Assembly: GCF_019303495.1 (NCBI RefSeq)
Contig: NZ_JAEVFI010000016.1
Coordinates: 188,574-224,168, forward strand
Length of the DNA stretch: 35,595 nt
DNA from: Streptomyces sp. JJ66
GTDB lineage: Bacteria; Actinomycetota; Actinomycetes; Streptomycetales; Streptomycetaceae
Reading direction: 5' to 3'
Shown: piece by piece, positions 24,973-35,524 of the stretch
How the letters are laid out: each line of letters starts with the position of its first letter
Numbering within the stretch: position 1 is the stretch's first letter
Translations under genes and position numbers: made by a program
Notes under the pieces: generated by a model
The model's database searches: none
Told to the model about the DNA's origin: nothing
Seen by the model: only the letters and a program-made list of their open reading frames with translations

Positions 24973-24988
24973 GCTACCGCTCGGTAGC
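24973..24988. promoter_or_regulatory. Palindrome GCTACCGCTCGGTAGC, candidate operator
   Basis: Seven-base arms GCTACCG and CGGTAGC around a CT centre lie just downstream of the putative promoter and 32 bases before the start codon. A repressor bound here would block early transcription. In RNA it could form a short 5' hairpin. Confidence 0.5.
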
Positions 24989-25020
24989 GAACGTCGTTGC
25001 TCACGCTTCACGGGGAAGTT

Positions 25021-25434
25021 ATGACCATCACGCACGGCACCACCCGGCCACCGGGGCGCACCGACGCGCGCCGCCCCTCCCGCTCCGCGCTCACCGCGGC
25101 CCGCCGCAGTGCCCGGGAACGGCTGCCGCACTACTGGTTCGCCCACCGCCTGCTGCTCGTCCTCAGCGGACAGCGGCCCGTGCACAGCCTGCTCGGACAC
25201 GCGGACGGGGCCGCGTACGACGAGCTGGTGCGGTGGGCGCCACTGGCACCCCTGCGGCCGGGTCCCACCCTGCTGCACGTCGGCTGCTCGGCGCCGGGGC
25301 AGGGGGTGGTCGAGGCGTACGCCCGCGTCCGCAGCGGCGAGCGCACCCGGGCGCTGGCGTTCCGCCTGGAACAGGCCGCCACCCTCCGCTGGCGCTGCGT
25401 CGCCGTCGAACTCGACATCACCCGCCAGCTGTAG
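25021..25434 (+). CDS. Rv3235-family conserved protein
   Basis: This 137-residue protein starts at ATG 25021, with GGGGAA four bases upstream. The N-terminus is Arg/Pro-rich; the body contains WFAHRLLLVLSGQRPVHSLLGH and GVVEAYARV, then RALAFRLEQ and LRWRCVAVEL, which match my memory of the Rv3235 family found near secA in actinobacteria. No signal peptide, transmembrane helix or known catalytic motif. Function is unknown. It ends about 200 bases before the convergent secA end, with two strong hairpins between. Confidence 0.82.
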   Translation: MTITHGTTRPPGRTDARRPSRSALTAARRSARERLPHYWFAHRLLLVLSGQRPVHSLLGHADGAAYDELVRWAPLAPLRPGPTLLHVGCSAPGQGVVEAYARVRSGERTRALAFRLEQAATLRWRCVAVELDITRQL

Positions 25435-25529
25435 CCCGCCGGGACCTGACAGCGCCCCCGCCCGGGCAAGGCTGGGCAGCTCAGCCAGGCGCGGGAGTTC
25501 GGGCCGGGGCCTGCGGGACGCCGCACACG

Positions 25530-25557
25530 TGTGGGACGCCCGCGCGGGCGTCCCACA
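25530..25557. terminator. Perfect 28-base palindrome, bidirectional terminator
   Basis: TGTGGGACGCCCGC (25530-25543) is followed at once by its exact inverse GCGGGCGTCCCACA (25544-25557), with no spacer. It lies between the convergent Rv3235-family and secA genes. Confidence 0.85.
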
Positions 25558-25590
25558 GGCGCAGTGCGGCAGCCCGTCCCGCAGGGACCG

Positions 25591-25617
25591 CCCGGCGCGG
25601 GCAGCTCCCGCGCCGGG
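25591..25617 (-). terminator. Terminator hairpin after secA
   Basis: Eleven-base arms CCCGGCGCGGG (25591-25601) and CCCGCGCCGGG (25607-25617) enclose CAGCT. It begins 15 bases beyond the secA stop codon, suiting termination of secA transcripts. Confidence 0.85.
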
Positions 25618-25632
25618 CCGGGTCCGGTCGGC

Positions 25633-28479
<2,847 letters not shown>

Positions 28480-28670
28480 GAGTGGCTGGCTCCTTGCCGG
28501 TCGGGCCTGGCACGGTGGTGCGGGCTTTGGCCGGCCCTCTCCCTGCCGAGAGCCCGTCCTGCCTAAGCACGCCGCACCGGCCATCGTATGCGAGGGGCGT
28601 CGGCCCCTGTACCCCCAACGTGCCGGACCCCCACAAGGTGCCGCCCGCTCGCCGTCGGCAGAATCCGGGC

Positions 28671-29255
28671 ATGGAACCCGTGACCCTCACCACCGAGCGC
28701 CTGCTGCTGCGCCCCCTGGAACCGCGCGACGCCGACGCCGTCCTCGCCGCCTGCCAGGACCCGGACGTCCAGCGCTGGACGACGGTGCCCTCTCCGTACG
28801 AGCGCCGGCACGCGGAGGACTTCGTGCACACCATCAGCCCGGCGGGGTGGCGTGCGGACACCCTGTACACCTTCGGCGTCTTCGACCCCGGCGGCGAGCT
28901 GGTCGGCTCCATGGGGCTGGTGAACACCAGCCGCCTGCGCACCGAGCGAGTGGCGGAGATCGGGTACTGGACGGCGCCCGGGCAGCGCGGTCGCGGCTAC
29001 ACCGTCGAGGCGGCCCGCGCCGTGGCCGACTGGGCGTTCGGCGCGCTCGGGGTGGAGCGGCTGGAGTGGTTCGCGGGCGTGGGCAACGAGGCGTCGCGGT
29101 CGGTCGCGCTGCGGGTGGGGTTCGTGATGGAGGGCGTGCAGCGGGCGCGCATGGTGCACCGGGGGCGGCGCGTGGACGCCTGGGCGGCGTCCCTGCTGCC
29201 CTCGGACTGGGGCCGGGCCTCGGCCACGCCGTACGCACCGTCCGACGGCGGCTGA
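28671..29255 (+). CDS. GNAT N-acetyltransferase, RimJ/RimL type
   Basis: The 194-residue protein starts at ATG 28671 ([20 protein letters not shown]), the usual RimJ/RimL-like opening. The acetyl-CoA loop is in [20 protein letters not shown], and the region [20 protein letters not shown] is the conserved C-terminal GNAT block. Such enzymes acetylate protein N-termini, ribosomal proteins or small amines; the substrate here is unknown. It faces away from secA across 190 bases. No clear Shine-Dalgarno precedes the ATG, so a leaderless mRNA is possible. Confidence 0.88.
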   Translation: MEPVTLTTERLLLRPLEPRDADAVLAACQDPDVQRWTTVPSPYERRHAEDFVHTISPAGWRADTLYTFGVFDPGGELVGSMGLVNTSRLRTERVAEIGYWTAPGQRGRGYTVEAARAVADWAFGALGVERLEWFAGVGNEASRSVALRVGFVMEGVQRARMVHRGRRVDAWAASLLPSDWGRASATPYAPSDGG

Positions 29256-29357
29256 GCGGCGACGGGCGCTGGCGGGGGCGGGGCGCTGGTGGGGGGCCGG
29301 TACCACCCGTTGCTGGCCCCGGTCCGGGCTGTCAGTGGGCCCGTCTACGGTGTGCGC

Positions 29358-30551
29358 ATGACCGCCGTGCCCGCTCCCACGCTGTCCCTGTCCGCCGACG
29401 AGGCCCGGCGCATCGCGCTGCGCGCCCAGGGGTTCCTCGGCGCCCCCGACCGCCGGGCCGGAGTGCGCGGCGTGCTCCGCCGGCTCGGCGCGGTCCAGCT
29501 GGACACGATCTCCGTGCTGGCCCGCTCGCACGAGCTGATCCCCTACGCCCGGCTCGGCGCGGTGGGCCGCGAGACGGTGGAGGCGGCGTACTGGAGCGAG
29601 GGGCACGCTTTCGAGTACTGGTCGCATGCCGCGTGCATCCTGCCCGTCGAGGAGTGGCCGTACTTCGCCTTCCGCCGCCGCGCCCACCGCGAGCGCGGAC
29701 GCCGCTGGCACGACCTGGCCGACCGCGACGCGGCATGTGCGCGGGTGTGGGAACGGCTGCAGACCGACGGCCCGCTGACCGCCTCTGAGCTGGGCGGCGC
29801 CAAGAACGGCGGCGTGTGGTGGGACTGGTCGGAGACGAAGATCGCCGTGGAATGGCTGCTGGACATCGGCGAGGTGGTGTGCGCGGAGCGGCGCGGCTGG
29901 AAGCGCGTCTACGACCTGGCCGAGCGGGCGGTGCCCGGCGAGCTGTTCCACGACGACCTGGACGACACCGAATGCCTGCGCCGCCTGGTGACGCAGGCGG
30001 GGACGGCCCTGGGCGTCGCCACCCGGGCCGACCTGGCCGACTACCACCGGCTGCGGGGCGAGCAGGTGGCCGCCGTGATAGCCGACACGCCGCTGGTCCC
30101 GGTGGAGGTGGCGGGCTGGGGCAAGCCCGCGTGGGCCGACCCGGCGGCACTGGCCGCGCCCGCGCGCGGGCGGCACCGCACGACGCTGCTGTCGCCGTTC
30201 GACTCGCTGATCTGGGACCGGCCGCGCACCGAGCGCGTCTTCGGCTTCACGCACCGGCTGGAGGCGTATGTGCCCAAGCCGAAGCGGGTGCACGGCTACT
30301 TCGCGATGCCGCTGCTGGCGGGCGGGCACCTGGTCGGCCGGGTGGACCCGGGCCGGGAAGGCGGGACGCTGGTCGCCCGGCAGGTGTCGATGGCCGCGCG
30401 CGCGGCGGTGGAGCCGATGGCGCGGGCGCTGGTGGAGGCGGCGGCGTGGGTGGGCTGCGAGGACGTGCGCGTGGACCGCTGCGACGACCCCGCTCTGGCC
30501 GCCGCGCTGCGTGCGGAGCTGCCGCACGCCTGGCGGTCCGCGCCGCGCTGA
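29358..30551 (+). CDS. Winged-helix DNA glycosylase-like protein (YcaQ/AlkX, HTH_42 family)
   Basis: This 397-residue protein starts at ATG 29358. SLSADEARRIALRAQGF and VLRRLGAVQLDTISVLARSHEL are characteristic of the HTH_42 winged-helix family. Q47-L48-D49 matches the Gln-hydrophobic-Asp motif of the YcaQ/AlkX branch, which removes alkylated bases and unhooks interstrand crosslinks; the AlkZ self-resistance branch has Gln-x-Gln. Conserved later parts are HAFEYWSHAACILPVEEWPYFAFR, LLSPFDSLIWDRPRTERVFGF and RVHGYFAMPLL. No biosynthetic cluster is near, so general DNA repair is more likely than antibiotic self-resistance. The gene ends 90 bases before the convergent response regulator. Confidence 0.88.
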   Translation: MTAVPAPTLSLSADEARRIALRAQGFLGAPDRRAGVRGVLRRLGAVQLDTISVLARSHELIPYARLGAVGRETVEAAYWSEGHAFEYWSHAACILPVEEWPYFAFRRRAHRERGRRWHDLADRDAACARVWERLQTDGPLTASELGGAKNGGVWWDWSETKIAVEWLLDIGEVVCAERRGWKRVYDLAERAVPGELFHDDLDDTECLRRLVTQAGTALGVATRADLADYHRLRGEQVAAVIADTPLVPVEVAGWGKPAWADPAALAAPARGRHRTTLLSPFDSLIWDRPRTERVFGFTHRLEAYVPKPKRVHGYFAMPLLAGGHLVGRVDPGREGGTLVARQVSMAARAAVEPMARALVEAAAWVGCEDVRVDRCDDPALAAALRAELPHAWRSAPR

Positions 30552-30582
30552 CCCCCGGGGAGCGGCGAGGCTACTGGACGGG

Positions 30583-30639
30583 CTGGGCGCCCCGGCTCCT
30601 TCCTGGGCGCCCCGGCTCCTGCTGGGCGCTCCGGCCTCA
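30583..30639. repeat. Three 20-base tandem repeats between convergent genes
   Basis: CTGGGCGCCCCGGCTCCT occurs at 30583-30600 and 30603-30620; a diverged third copy starts at 30622. Each unit contains an internal GGGCGCCCC palindrome. They fill the gap between the glycosylase-like gene and the response regulator, where a terminator is expected. Confidence 0.75.
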
Positions 30640-30641
30640 CC

Positions 30642-31412
30642 TCAGCGGATTTCCAGGATCTTCTCGCGCATCGCGTAGACGACGGCCTCCATCCGGGAGT
30701 GCAGTTGCAGCTTCTCCAGGATGTTGCGCACGTGGTTCTTCACGGTGTTCTCGCTGATGTACAGCTCTTTGGCGATGTCGCGGTTGTTCATGCCGGTGGC
30801 CACGAGCTTGAGCACTTCCAGCTCGCGGTCGGTCAGGCGGGGCGCGGGGACGAACTTGCTCTCGTCCGTGCGCTGGATCATCGACTTGAACTCGGTCAGC
30901 AGCTTCGCCGCCATCGAGGGGCTGATCTGGGACTGGCCATCGGCGACGGCGCGGATGGCCGCGCACACCTCGTCGGTGGAGATCTCCTTCAGCAGGTAGC
31001 CGGTGGCGCCCGCCTTGATCGCGTCGTAGAGGTCGGCTTCCTCGTCGCTGATCGTCAGCATGATGATCTTCGCACTGGGGGCGACCTCCTTGATCGCCGT
31101 GCACGCCTCGATGCCGCCGCGACGCGGCATGCGCACGTCCATCAGCACGATGTCCGGCAGCAGGTCGGCGGCCTTCTCCACGGCCTCGCTGCCGTCACCC
31201 GCCTCGCCGACGACCTCGATGTCCTCCTCGGACTGCAAAACGATCTCCAGACCGCGCCGGAAGAGTTCGTGGTCGTCAACGACCAGGACGCGGATTGGCT
31301 CGGCCCGTTCGGTGCCGCGCTCGCCGGGTTCCTCCGCCACCTCGTCGCCGGCTGCGGGCACGGCGCCGGTGCGCCAGCCTGCGGCCATCGCGGGCCCGAA
31401 GCTGTCCGCCAT
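30642..31412 (-). CDS. NarL/FixJ-family response regulator (orphan)
   Basis: The 256-residue protein starts at ATG 31412, four bases after GGGAGG. After a 38-residue disordered N-terminal extension comes a receiver domain: acidic pair D46-D47, phosphoacceptor D92 (LMDVRMP), T120 and K142, all intact. A LuxR-type helix-turn-helix (about 192-250: LTDRELEVLKLVATGMNNRDIAKEL, SENTVKNHVRNIL) follows. No histidine kinase gene is adjacent. The N-terminal extension is unusual for a regulator whose receiver normally starts within a few residues; it probably serves in binding or regulation. Target genes unknown. Its own promoter should lie in the 194-base gap to hpf. Confidence 0.93.
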   Translation of the reverse strand: MADSFGPAMAAGWRTGAVPAAGDEVAEEPGERGTERAEPIRVLVVDDHELFRRGLEIVLQSEEDIEVVGEAGDGSEAVEKAADLLPDIVLMDVRMPRRGGIEACTAIKEVAPSAKIIMLTISDEEADLYDAIKAGATGYLLKEISTDEVCAAIRAVADGQSQISPSMAAKLLTEFKSMIQRTDESKFVPAPRLTDRELEVLKLVATGMNNRDIAKELYISENTVKNHVRNILEKLQLHSRMEAVVYAMREKILEIR

Positions 31413-31554
31413 CGTTCCTCCCCCAACAGGCCATGCCCGGTCAGCGCCAACCGGGTTGGGCTGGAGGCCGGTTGGTCGTGCGCTCATGCTAGCGACAGCG
31501 GGCGCCCAGGCCGACCCGCACGAACCGGCCGTACGCCGCCGAACCGGTACGCAT

Positions 31555-31601
31555 CGCCGCGCCCCCGGCCGGGCTAGGACGCCGGAGCCGGGGGCGCGGC
31601 G
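31555..31601 (-). terminator. Terminator hairpin after hpf
   Basis: Perfect 15-base arms CGCCGCGCCCCCGGC (31555-31569) and GCCGGGGGCGCGGCG (31587-31601) enclose 17 bases and begin five bases beyond the hpf stop on the minus strand. It separates hpf from the response-regulator gene. Confidence 0.88.
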
Positions 31602-31606
31602 GATGG

Positions 31607-32302
31607 TCAGCCGCCGAGCGAGCCGCCCGCACCGGGCGGCATCTCGTCGGCGAAGGGGTCGGGATCGAGGTGGATCACGCCGTAGTCGTAGGCGTGGCGC
31701 CGGTAGACGACGCTGGGCTGCTTGGTGTCGGAGTCGACGAAGAGGTAGAAGTCGTGCCCGACCAACTCCATCTCGTACAGGGCCTGATCGAGGGTCATGG
31801 GTGCGGCCCGGTGCGTCTTCTCCCGGCACACCAGCGGGCCGTCGCCCTGCACGTCGAGCGGGCCGACCTTCTTGACGGCCGGCTCCTCGGCCACGTCGGC
31901 CTCGAACGCACCCAGTTGACCGTTGCCGTTGAGCGTGGCGACGCCGGGCACGGTCGCCGCGACGTCGCTGGCGGGGATACGGGCGGCGCCCCGGCGGGAG
32001 ATCCGCTTGTCGTGCCGCCGCCGCAGCCTGGCTTCCAGCTTCTCCGTGGCCAGGTCGAGTGCCGCGTAGGGGTCCGCTGCCGCCGCCTCGGCCCGGATGA
32101 CCGGGCCGCGGTGCCGGAGAGTGATCTCCACGCGGTCGGAACGGTCGGCCTGGCGGGGGTTGTGCTCCTTGGACACCTCAACGTCCAAGCGGGTCACCTT
32201 GCCATCGAGCTTCTGCAGCTTCTCCAGCTTCAGCTTCTCGGTCACGTGCTTGCGGAACCGCTCGGGTACCTGAGTCTTACGGCCCTTGACGACGATGTCC
32301 AC
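31607..32302 (-). CDS. hpf: Long-form ribosome hibernation promoting factor (HPF/RaiA family)
   Basis: The 231-residue protein starts at GTG 32302 (MDIVVKGRKTQVPERFRKHVTEKL), six bases after GGAG. The N-terminal S30AE domain (about 1-100) includes KLDGKVTRLDVEVSKEHNP and VEITLRHRGPVIRAEA. A linker leads to the C-terminal dimerisation domain (about 165-225: THRAAPMTLDQALYEMELVGHDFYLFVD, VVYRRHAYDYGVIHL). Long HPF alone makes inactive 100S ribosome dimers in stationary phase or stress. The upstream 475-base region should carry stress-type promoters, including a GACCGGTGAG direct repeat. Monocistronic by the terminator downstream. Confidence 0.95.
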   Translation of the reverse strand: MDIVVKGRKTQVPERFRKHVTEKLKLEKLQKLDGKVTRLDVEVSKEHNPRQADRSDRVEITLRHRGPVIRAEAAAADPYAALDLATEKLEARLRRRHDKRISRRGAARIPASDVAATVPGVATLNGNGQLGAFEADVAEEPAVKKVGPLDVQGDGPLVCREKTHRAAPMTLDQALYEMELVGHDFYLFVDSDTKQPSVVYRRHAYDYGVIHLDPDPFADEMPPGAGGSLGG

Positions 32303-32777
32303 GCAGAACTCCGTTCCCGGACCACTCCGCCAGCGGGGACGGAGCGTCCTTGGTGCACTGAGCCGGAGGCCCCGGTGCCAACCGGTCACCCTCCGGCACT
32401 ACGTCGGGTTGCGACTTCCACCTCCTTCTCCCCCAGCGGGAAGATCGCCACCCACTCAGAAGAGAGGCGACCGGTGAGGACCGGTGAGCGCGGACCTGCC
32501 GCACAGACTCCGTTCGTCGAGTGCTCGGCCGTCGTGTCACCGGCCAATTCCTCATACCGAACGTACCCCGACCGGGGGACAGTCGGCACCCCCTACCGAT
32601 GCGTACCCCTCCTGAGCCCTTCTCCAGTTGTTAACCCGCGCAACGTATGACGCTGGTAGGCGGTTCCCTGCCCCGATCCCCGCCCGGTCATGCACGGCAC
32701 ACCGCGCCGGTACGCCCACCCACCCGCACTGGCGGTGGCGGCTCAGCGGTGCGGTCCGCCACCACCCCGGGTGCCGC
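32303..32777. promoter_or_regulatory. Long upstream region of hpf
   Basis: These 475 bases between comF-like and hpf (both minus) contain no supported gene. Its middle (about 32400-32650) is notably less GC-rich, with minus-strand motifs GGGGTACG at two places (about 32560-32570 and 32600-32610). These resemble the -10 of stress sigma-B-like factors (GGGTAY), but I find no matching -35 at proper distance. GACCGGTGAG is directly repeated at 32469-32488. Confidence 0.45.
32469..32488. repeat. Tandem decamer GACCGGTGAG x2 in the hpf leader
   Basis: Two identical adjacent copies (32469-32478, 32479-32488), each with an ACCGGT core, place palindromic cores one helical turn apart. This spacing suits cooperative binding of a regulator upstream of hpf. 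Only two copies are seen. Confidence 0.6.
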
Positions 32778-33581
32778 TCATCCCGGACGCGGGGCGAGGG
32801 CGACGACGGCGGCGCCCGCGCACGGAGCTCCGGCCGCCGTCAGCGCGCGTACGGCCTCCGCCAGCGAAGCGCCGGTGGTGACCAGATCGTCCACCACGAC
32901 GACGGCCCGCGCCGCACCCAGCAGCCGGACCGCGCCCGGTGCCACCGTGAGCGCCCCGGCGAGGTTGCGGTGGCGTTCACCGGGGGTGAGCCGCGCCTGG
33001 TCGGCCACCGGGCGGTGCTGGCACAGCACGGCCGCCGCCCGCGCCGCGACACCGGTGCTCCGCAGGGCTGAGGCTGCGGCGCGGGCCAGGCGGCGCACCG
33101 GGTCGTGTCCGCGCGCCGCCACGCTGCGCCGCGCTGAGGGCACCGGCACGAGCAGGACCGGCCCGGCCCGTGCCGCCGCCCGCGCCGCGCCTGGTGCCCA
33201 CCCGGCACCCTGCCCCGGCATCGGTATCGGCTCCGGCCGCGCGGGCTGTCCTGCCCCCGCGCCCTGCCCCGTCCGCGCGCACTGCCCCGGTCCCGCCAGC
33301 GCTGCCCGCACCGCACCGGCCAGGGTTTGCCCCAGCGGGTGCGCCAGCCGCAGGGCACCGCGCTCCTTGTGCGCGAGCAGCAGGGCCCGCAACTCGTCGG
33401 CGTAGACCCCGGCCGCGTACGCCGACGGCAGCCCCGGCACACCGCCCACGGGCCGCACGCGCGCGTCCCGGAGCACCTGTCGGCAGCGCGCGCACAGCCC
33501 GCTGCCCGGCGCGCCGCACCCCGCGCACCGCGCCGACAGCACCAGGTCCACCAGCTCCTGCCACCACCCGGCCACCAGCAT
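32778..33581 (-). CDS. ComF-family phosphoribosyltransferase-like protein
   Basis: This 267-residue protein has an N-terminal double zinc finger C19xxC22-x7-C30xxC33 and a PRPP-binding signature VVVVDDLVTTGASLAEA (about 225-241), the ComFC arrangement. GVYADELRALLLAHKERG and VPVPSARRSVAARGHDPVRRLA are also typical. An Ala/Gly/Pro/Gln-rich insertion (about residues 96-140, AGPGQCARTGQGAGAGQPARP and on) is unusual. ComFC helps DNA uptake in competent bacteria; Streptomyces lacks the full machinery, so the role here is unknown, perhaps nucleotide salvage or DNA handling. It is 92 bases downstream of lpqB, as in related genomes, so cotranscription with mtrAB-lpqB is likely. Confidence 0.9.
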   Translation of the reverse strand: MLVAGWWQELVDLVLSARCAGCGAPGSGLCARCRQVLRDARVRPVGGVPGLPSAYAAGVYADELRALLLAHKERGALRLAHPLGQTLAGAVRAALAGPGQCARTGQGAGAGQPARPEPIPMPGQGAGWAPGAARAAARAGPVLLVPVPSARRSVAARGHDPVRRLARAAASALRSTGVAARAAAVLCQHRPVADQARLTPGERHRNLAGALTVAPGAVRLLGAARAVVVVDDLVTTGASLAEAVRALTAAGAPCAGAAVVALAPRPG

Positions 33582-33673
33582 GGGTTCCCCCCTCGCCCGG
33601 TTCCCGCACGCCGACGTCTCCGCGTACGCCGACCACCACGCACCGTAACTCGGGGCGCTGACAGCGAGGTCCG

Positions 33674-35524
33674 TCAGCCCGGGTAGACGGGCGCGTGGCC
33701 CTCCTCGGCGACCTGGAGCCAGTCGCCGTCCGGCGGCAGCCGCACGATGCCCTCGGCGGAGTCGGCCAGCAGCGGCTTGGTCTCGTCCTCCGTGGCGGCG
33801 ATGCTCTCGATCTCGTTGACGCCCGGGAGCTTCGCCGGGGTCCCCGGCGAGCCGTCGGTGGACATCACCCGCACCTGCTGGACGCCGCCGAACTCCTTGC
33901 CGACGACGACCAGGCGGCTGCCCCCGGCCCAGGAGACCGCGACCACGTTCTCCAGCTGCGGGGCGATGTCCCGCAGGCCGGTGACGGTGGCACTCGGCTC
34001 ACCGTCGGCGGCGCGCTCCCGTTCCACCCGGCCCAGTTGCAGCGTCGTACGGTCGCCCGCGCGGACCAGCAGGGCGATGCGCACCCCGTCCGCGGCCACC
34101 TTGAGCGCCTGCACCCGGCCGTCACCCAGCCCCCGCACCCGCACCTCCTGCGGCGTCCCGGTGCCCGCGCGCAGGCGCAGCAGGCGCGGCTCATCCGGGT
34201 TCTGGTCGGCCACCCACAGGTCCCCCAGGCCGTCCCAGCTGGGCCCGGTCAGCCGCTCGCCGTTCTCCGACTTCCCAGCGCTGCTCACGCTCGGCTGGCC
34301 GAACGACGTGCCCTTCTCCAGGGGCGCGACGTACAGCTTGCCGCCGTCCAGGGAGACGCCCGCCGTGGTCTTCTCGTCCCGGCTGACGGCGATGTGCCGC
34401 ATGGGCAGCCGCCCGGTACCGAAGGGCCCGGCCACCGGCGCACCGGTTTTCTCGTCCTCGCTCAGCTCCACCAGGCGGCGGTCCTGGTCGAGGTAGTACG
34501 ACGAAGACGCCGCTGCCGCGGAGGCCGGGAGACCGCCCAGCAATCCGGGCGCGTACTCCTGGGCGGCCTCCCGGCCCAGCCCGCACAGCTCGCTCCCGCC
34601 CGCGTCCCGCAGTGTGACGTGCTTGACCCGGGTGGAGGACTGGTGGTCCACGGTGTGCAACAGCTGCGAGGCCATCCGCGCGCACTGCGTGTGCTCCACC
34701 CGCAGCGGCTTCTTCTCCTCCACTCCGGCCAGCTCCACGTCCAGGCCCCCGGAGTCGTCCAGCGCGAGCTGCTGGCGGGAGGCCAGGTGGACGCCGGTGG
34801 GGAAGGCGGAGGTCACCACCGGCCGCAGCCAGTCCGTCGGCCCCTGCAGCAGCGCGCGCACGGTCTCGGTGACCGGATCGACGTGGCGGCGCAGGTACAC
34901 CGGATCGGACACCAGGACATTGCGCCCACCGCGCACGTCGCCCGCCTCGGGGCCGAGCGCGGCGAAGTAGTAGGTGTTCACCGAGCGGTAGATGCGCTCG
35001 AAGTCGGCCTCCCCCAGCACCAGGCCGTCGGGCAGCTGGTCGATGCGCCACTGCCCGCTCTGCTTGACCAGGCGGAAGGTGGCCAGGAAACCGTCGTCTC
35101 GCGGCGCGTAGGCGTTCTTGCCGTCCACCAGGGCTATCTGCTTGCCGGTGACCTCGACGGTGTAGCCCTCGCCGCCGTTGCCGGGCAGCGCCCCGCCGGC
35201 CGGGACCTCGGGGCCGCCGGAGACGACGGTCGTCCCGGCGAACGGGTCCCACTCCTTGGCGGTGCTCTCGGTCAGGTACTTGCGGGCGGTCTCGTACTCT
35301 GACTCGTCGCTGGTGGTGGCCTCCAGGAAGCCCCGCACGATCTGCAGCGGGTGCTCCCCCGGCTCCGGCGGCACCCCGAAGACGCGGACATGCGCGTCCG
35401 CCTCGGTCCGCCGCTGCCCCTCGATCGGCTGAACGTCACCGCTCGACGGCATGGCGGCGCAGCCGGTGAGCAGCATGAGGGAAGCGGTCAGCAGCGCGCC
35501 GACCCGCGAGCGGTCAGCTCTCAT
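33674..35524 (-). CDS. lpqB: Lipoprotein LpqB
   Basis: The 616-residue protein starts at ATG 35524 and has a lipoprotein signal peptide with lipobox LLTGC (Cys 22). After it come PSSGDVQPIEG, HVRVFGVPPEPGEHPLQIVRGFLEAT (LpqB N-terminal domain) and a GerMN-type domain (about 190-310: YFAALGPEAGDVRGGRNVLVSDPVYLRR, TETVRALLQGPTDWLRPVV). The C-terminal part (about 340-616) is a beta-propeller. LpqB sits on the outer membrane face and modulates the sensor kinase MtrB of the MtrAB system. GGGGGG precedes the start by five bases, and the upstream gene overlaps it. The gene order mtrAB-lpqB-comF is expected. Confidence 0.95.
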   Translation of the reverse strand: MRADRSRVGALLTASLMLLTGCAAMPSSGDVQPIEGQRRTEADAHVRVFGVPPEPGEHPLQIVRGFLEATTSDESEYETARKYLTESTAKEWDPFAGTTVVSGGPEVPAGGALPGNGGEGYTVEVTGKQIALVDGKNAYAPRDDGFLATFRLVKQSGQWRIDQLPDGLVLGEADFERIYRSVNTYYFAALGPEAGDVRGGRNVLVSDPVYLRRHVDPVTETVRALLQGPTDWLRPVVTSAFPTGVHLASRQQLALDDSGGLDVELAGVEEKKPLRVEHTQCARMASQLLHTVDHQSSTRVKHVTLRDAGGSELCGLGREAAQEYAPGLLGGLPASAAAASSSYYLDQDRRLVELSEDEKTGAPVAGPFGTGRLPMRHIAVSRDEKTTAGVSLDGGKLYVAPLEKGTSFGQPSVSSAGKSENGERLTGPSWDGLGDLWVADQNPDEPRLLRLRAGTGTPQEVRVRGLGDGRVQALKVAADGVRIALLVRAGDRTTLQLGRVERERAADGEPSATVTGLRDIAPQLENVVAVSWAGGSRLVVVGKEFGGVQQVRVMSTDGSPGTPAKLPGVNEIESIAATEDETKPLLADSAEGIVRLPPDGDWLQVAEEGHAPVYPG

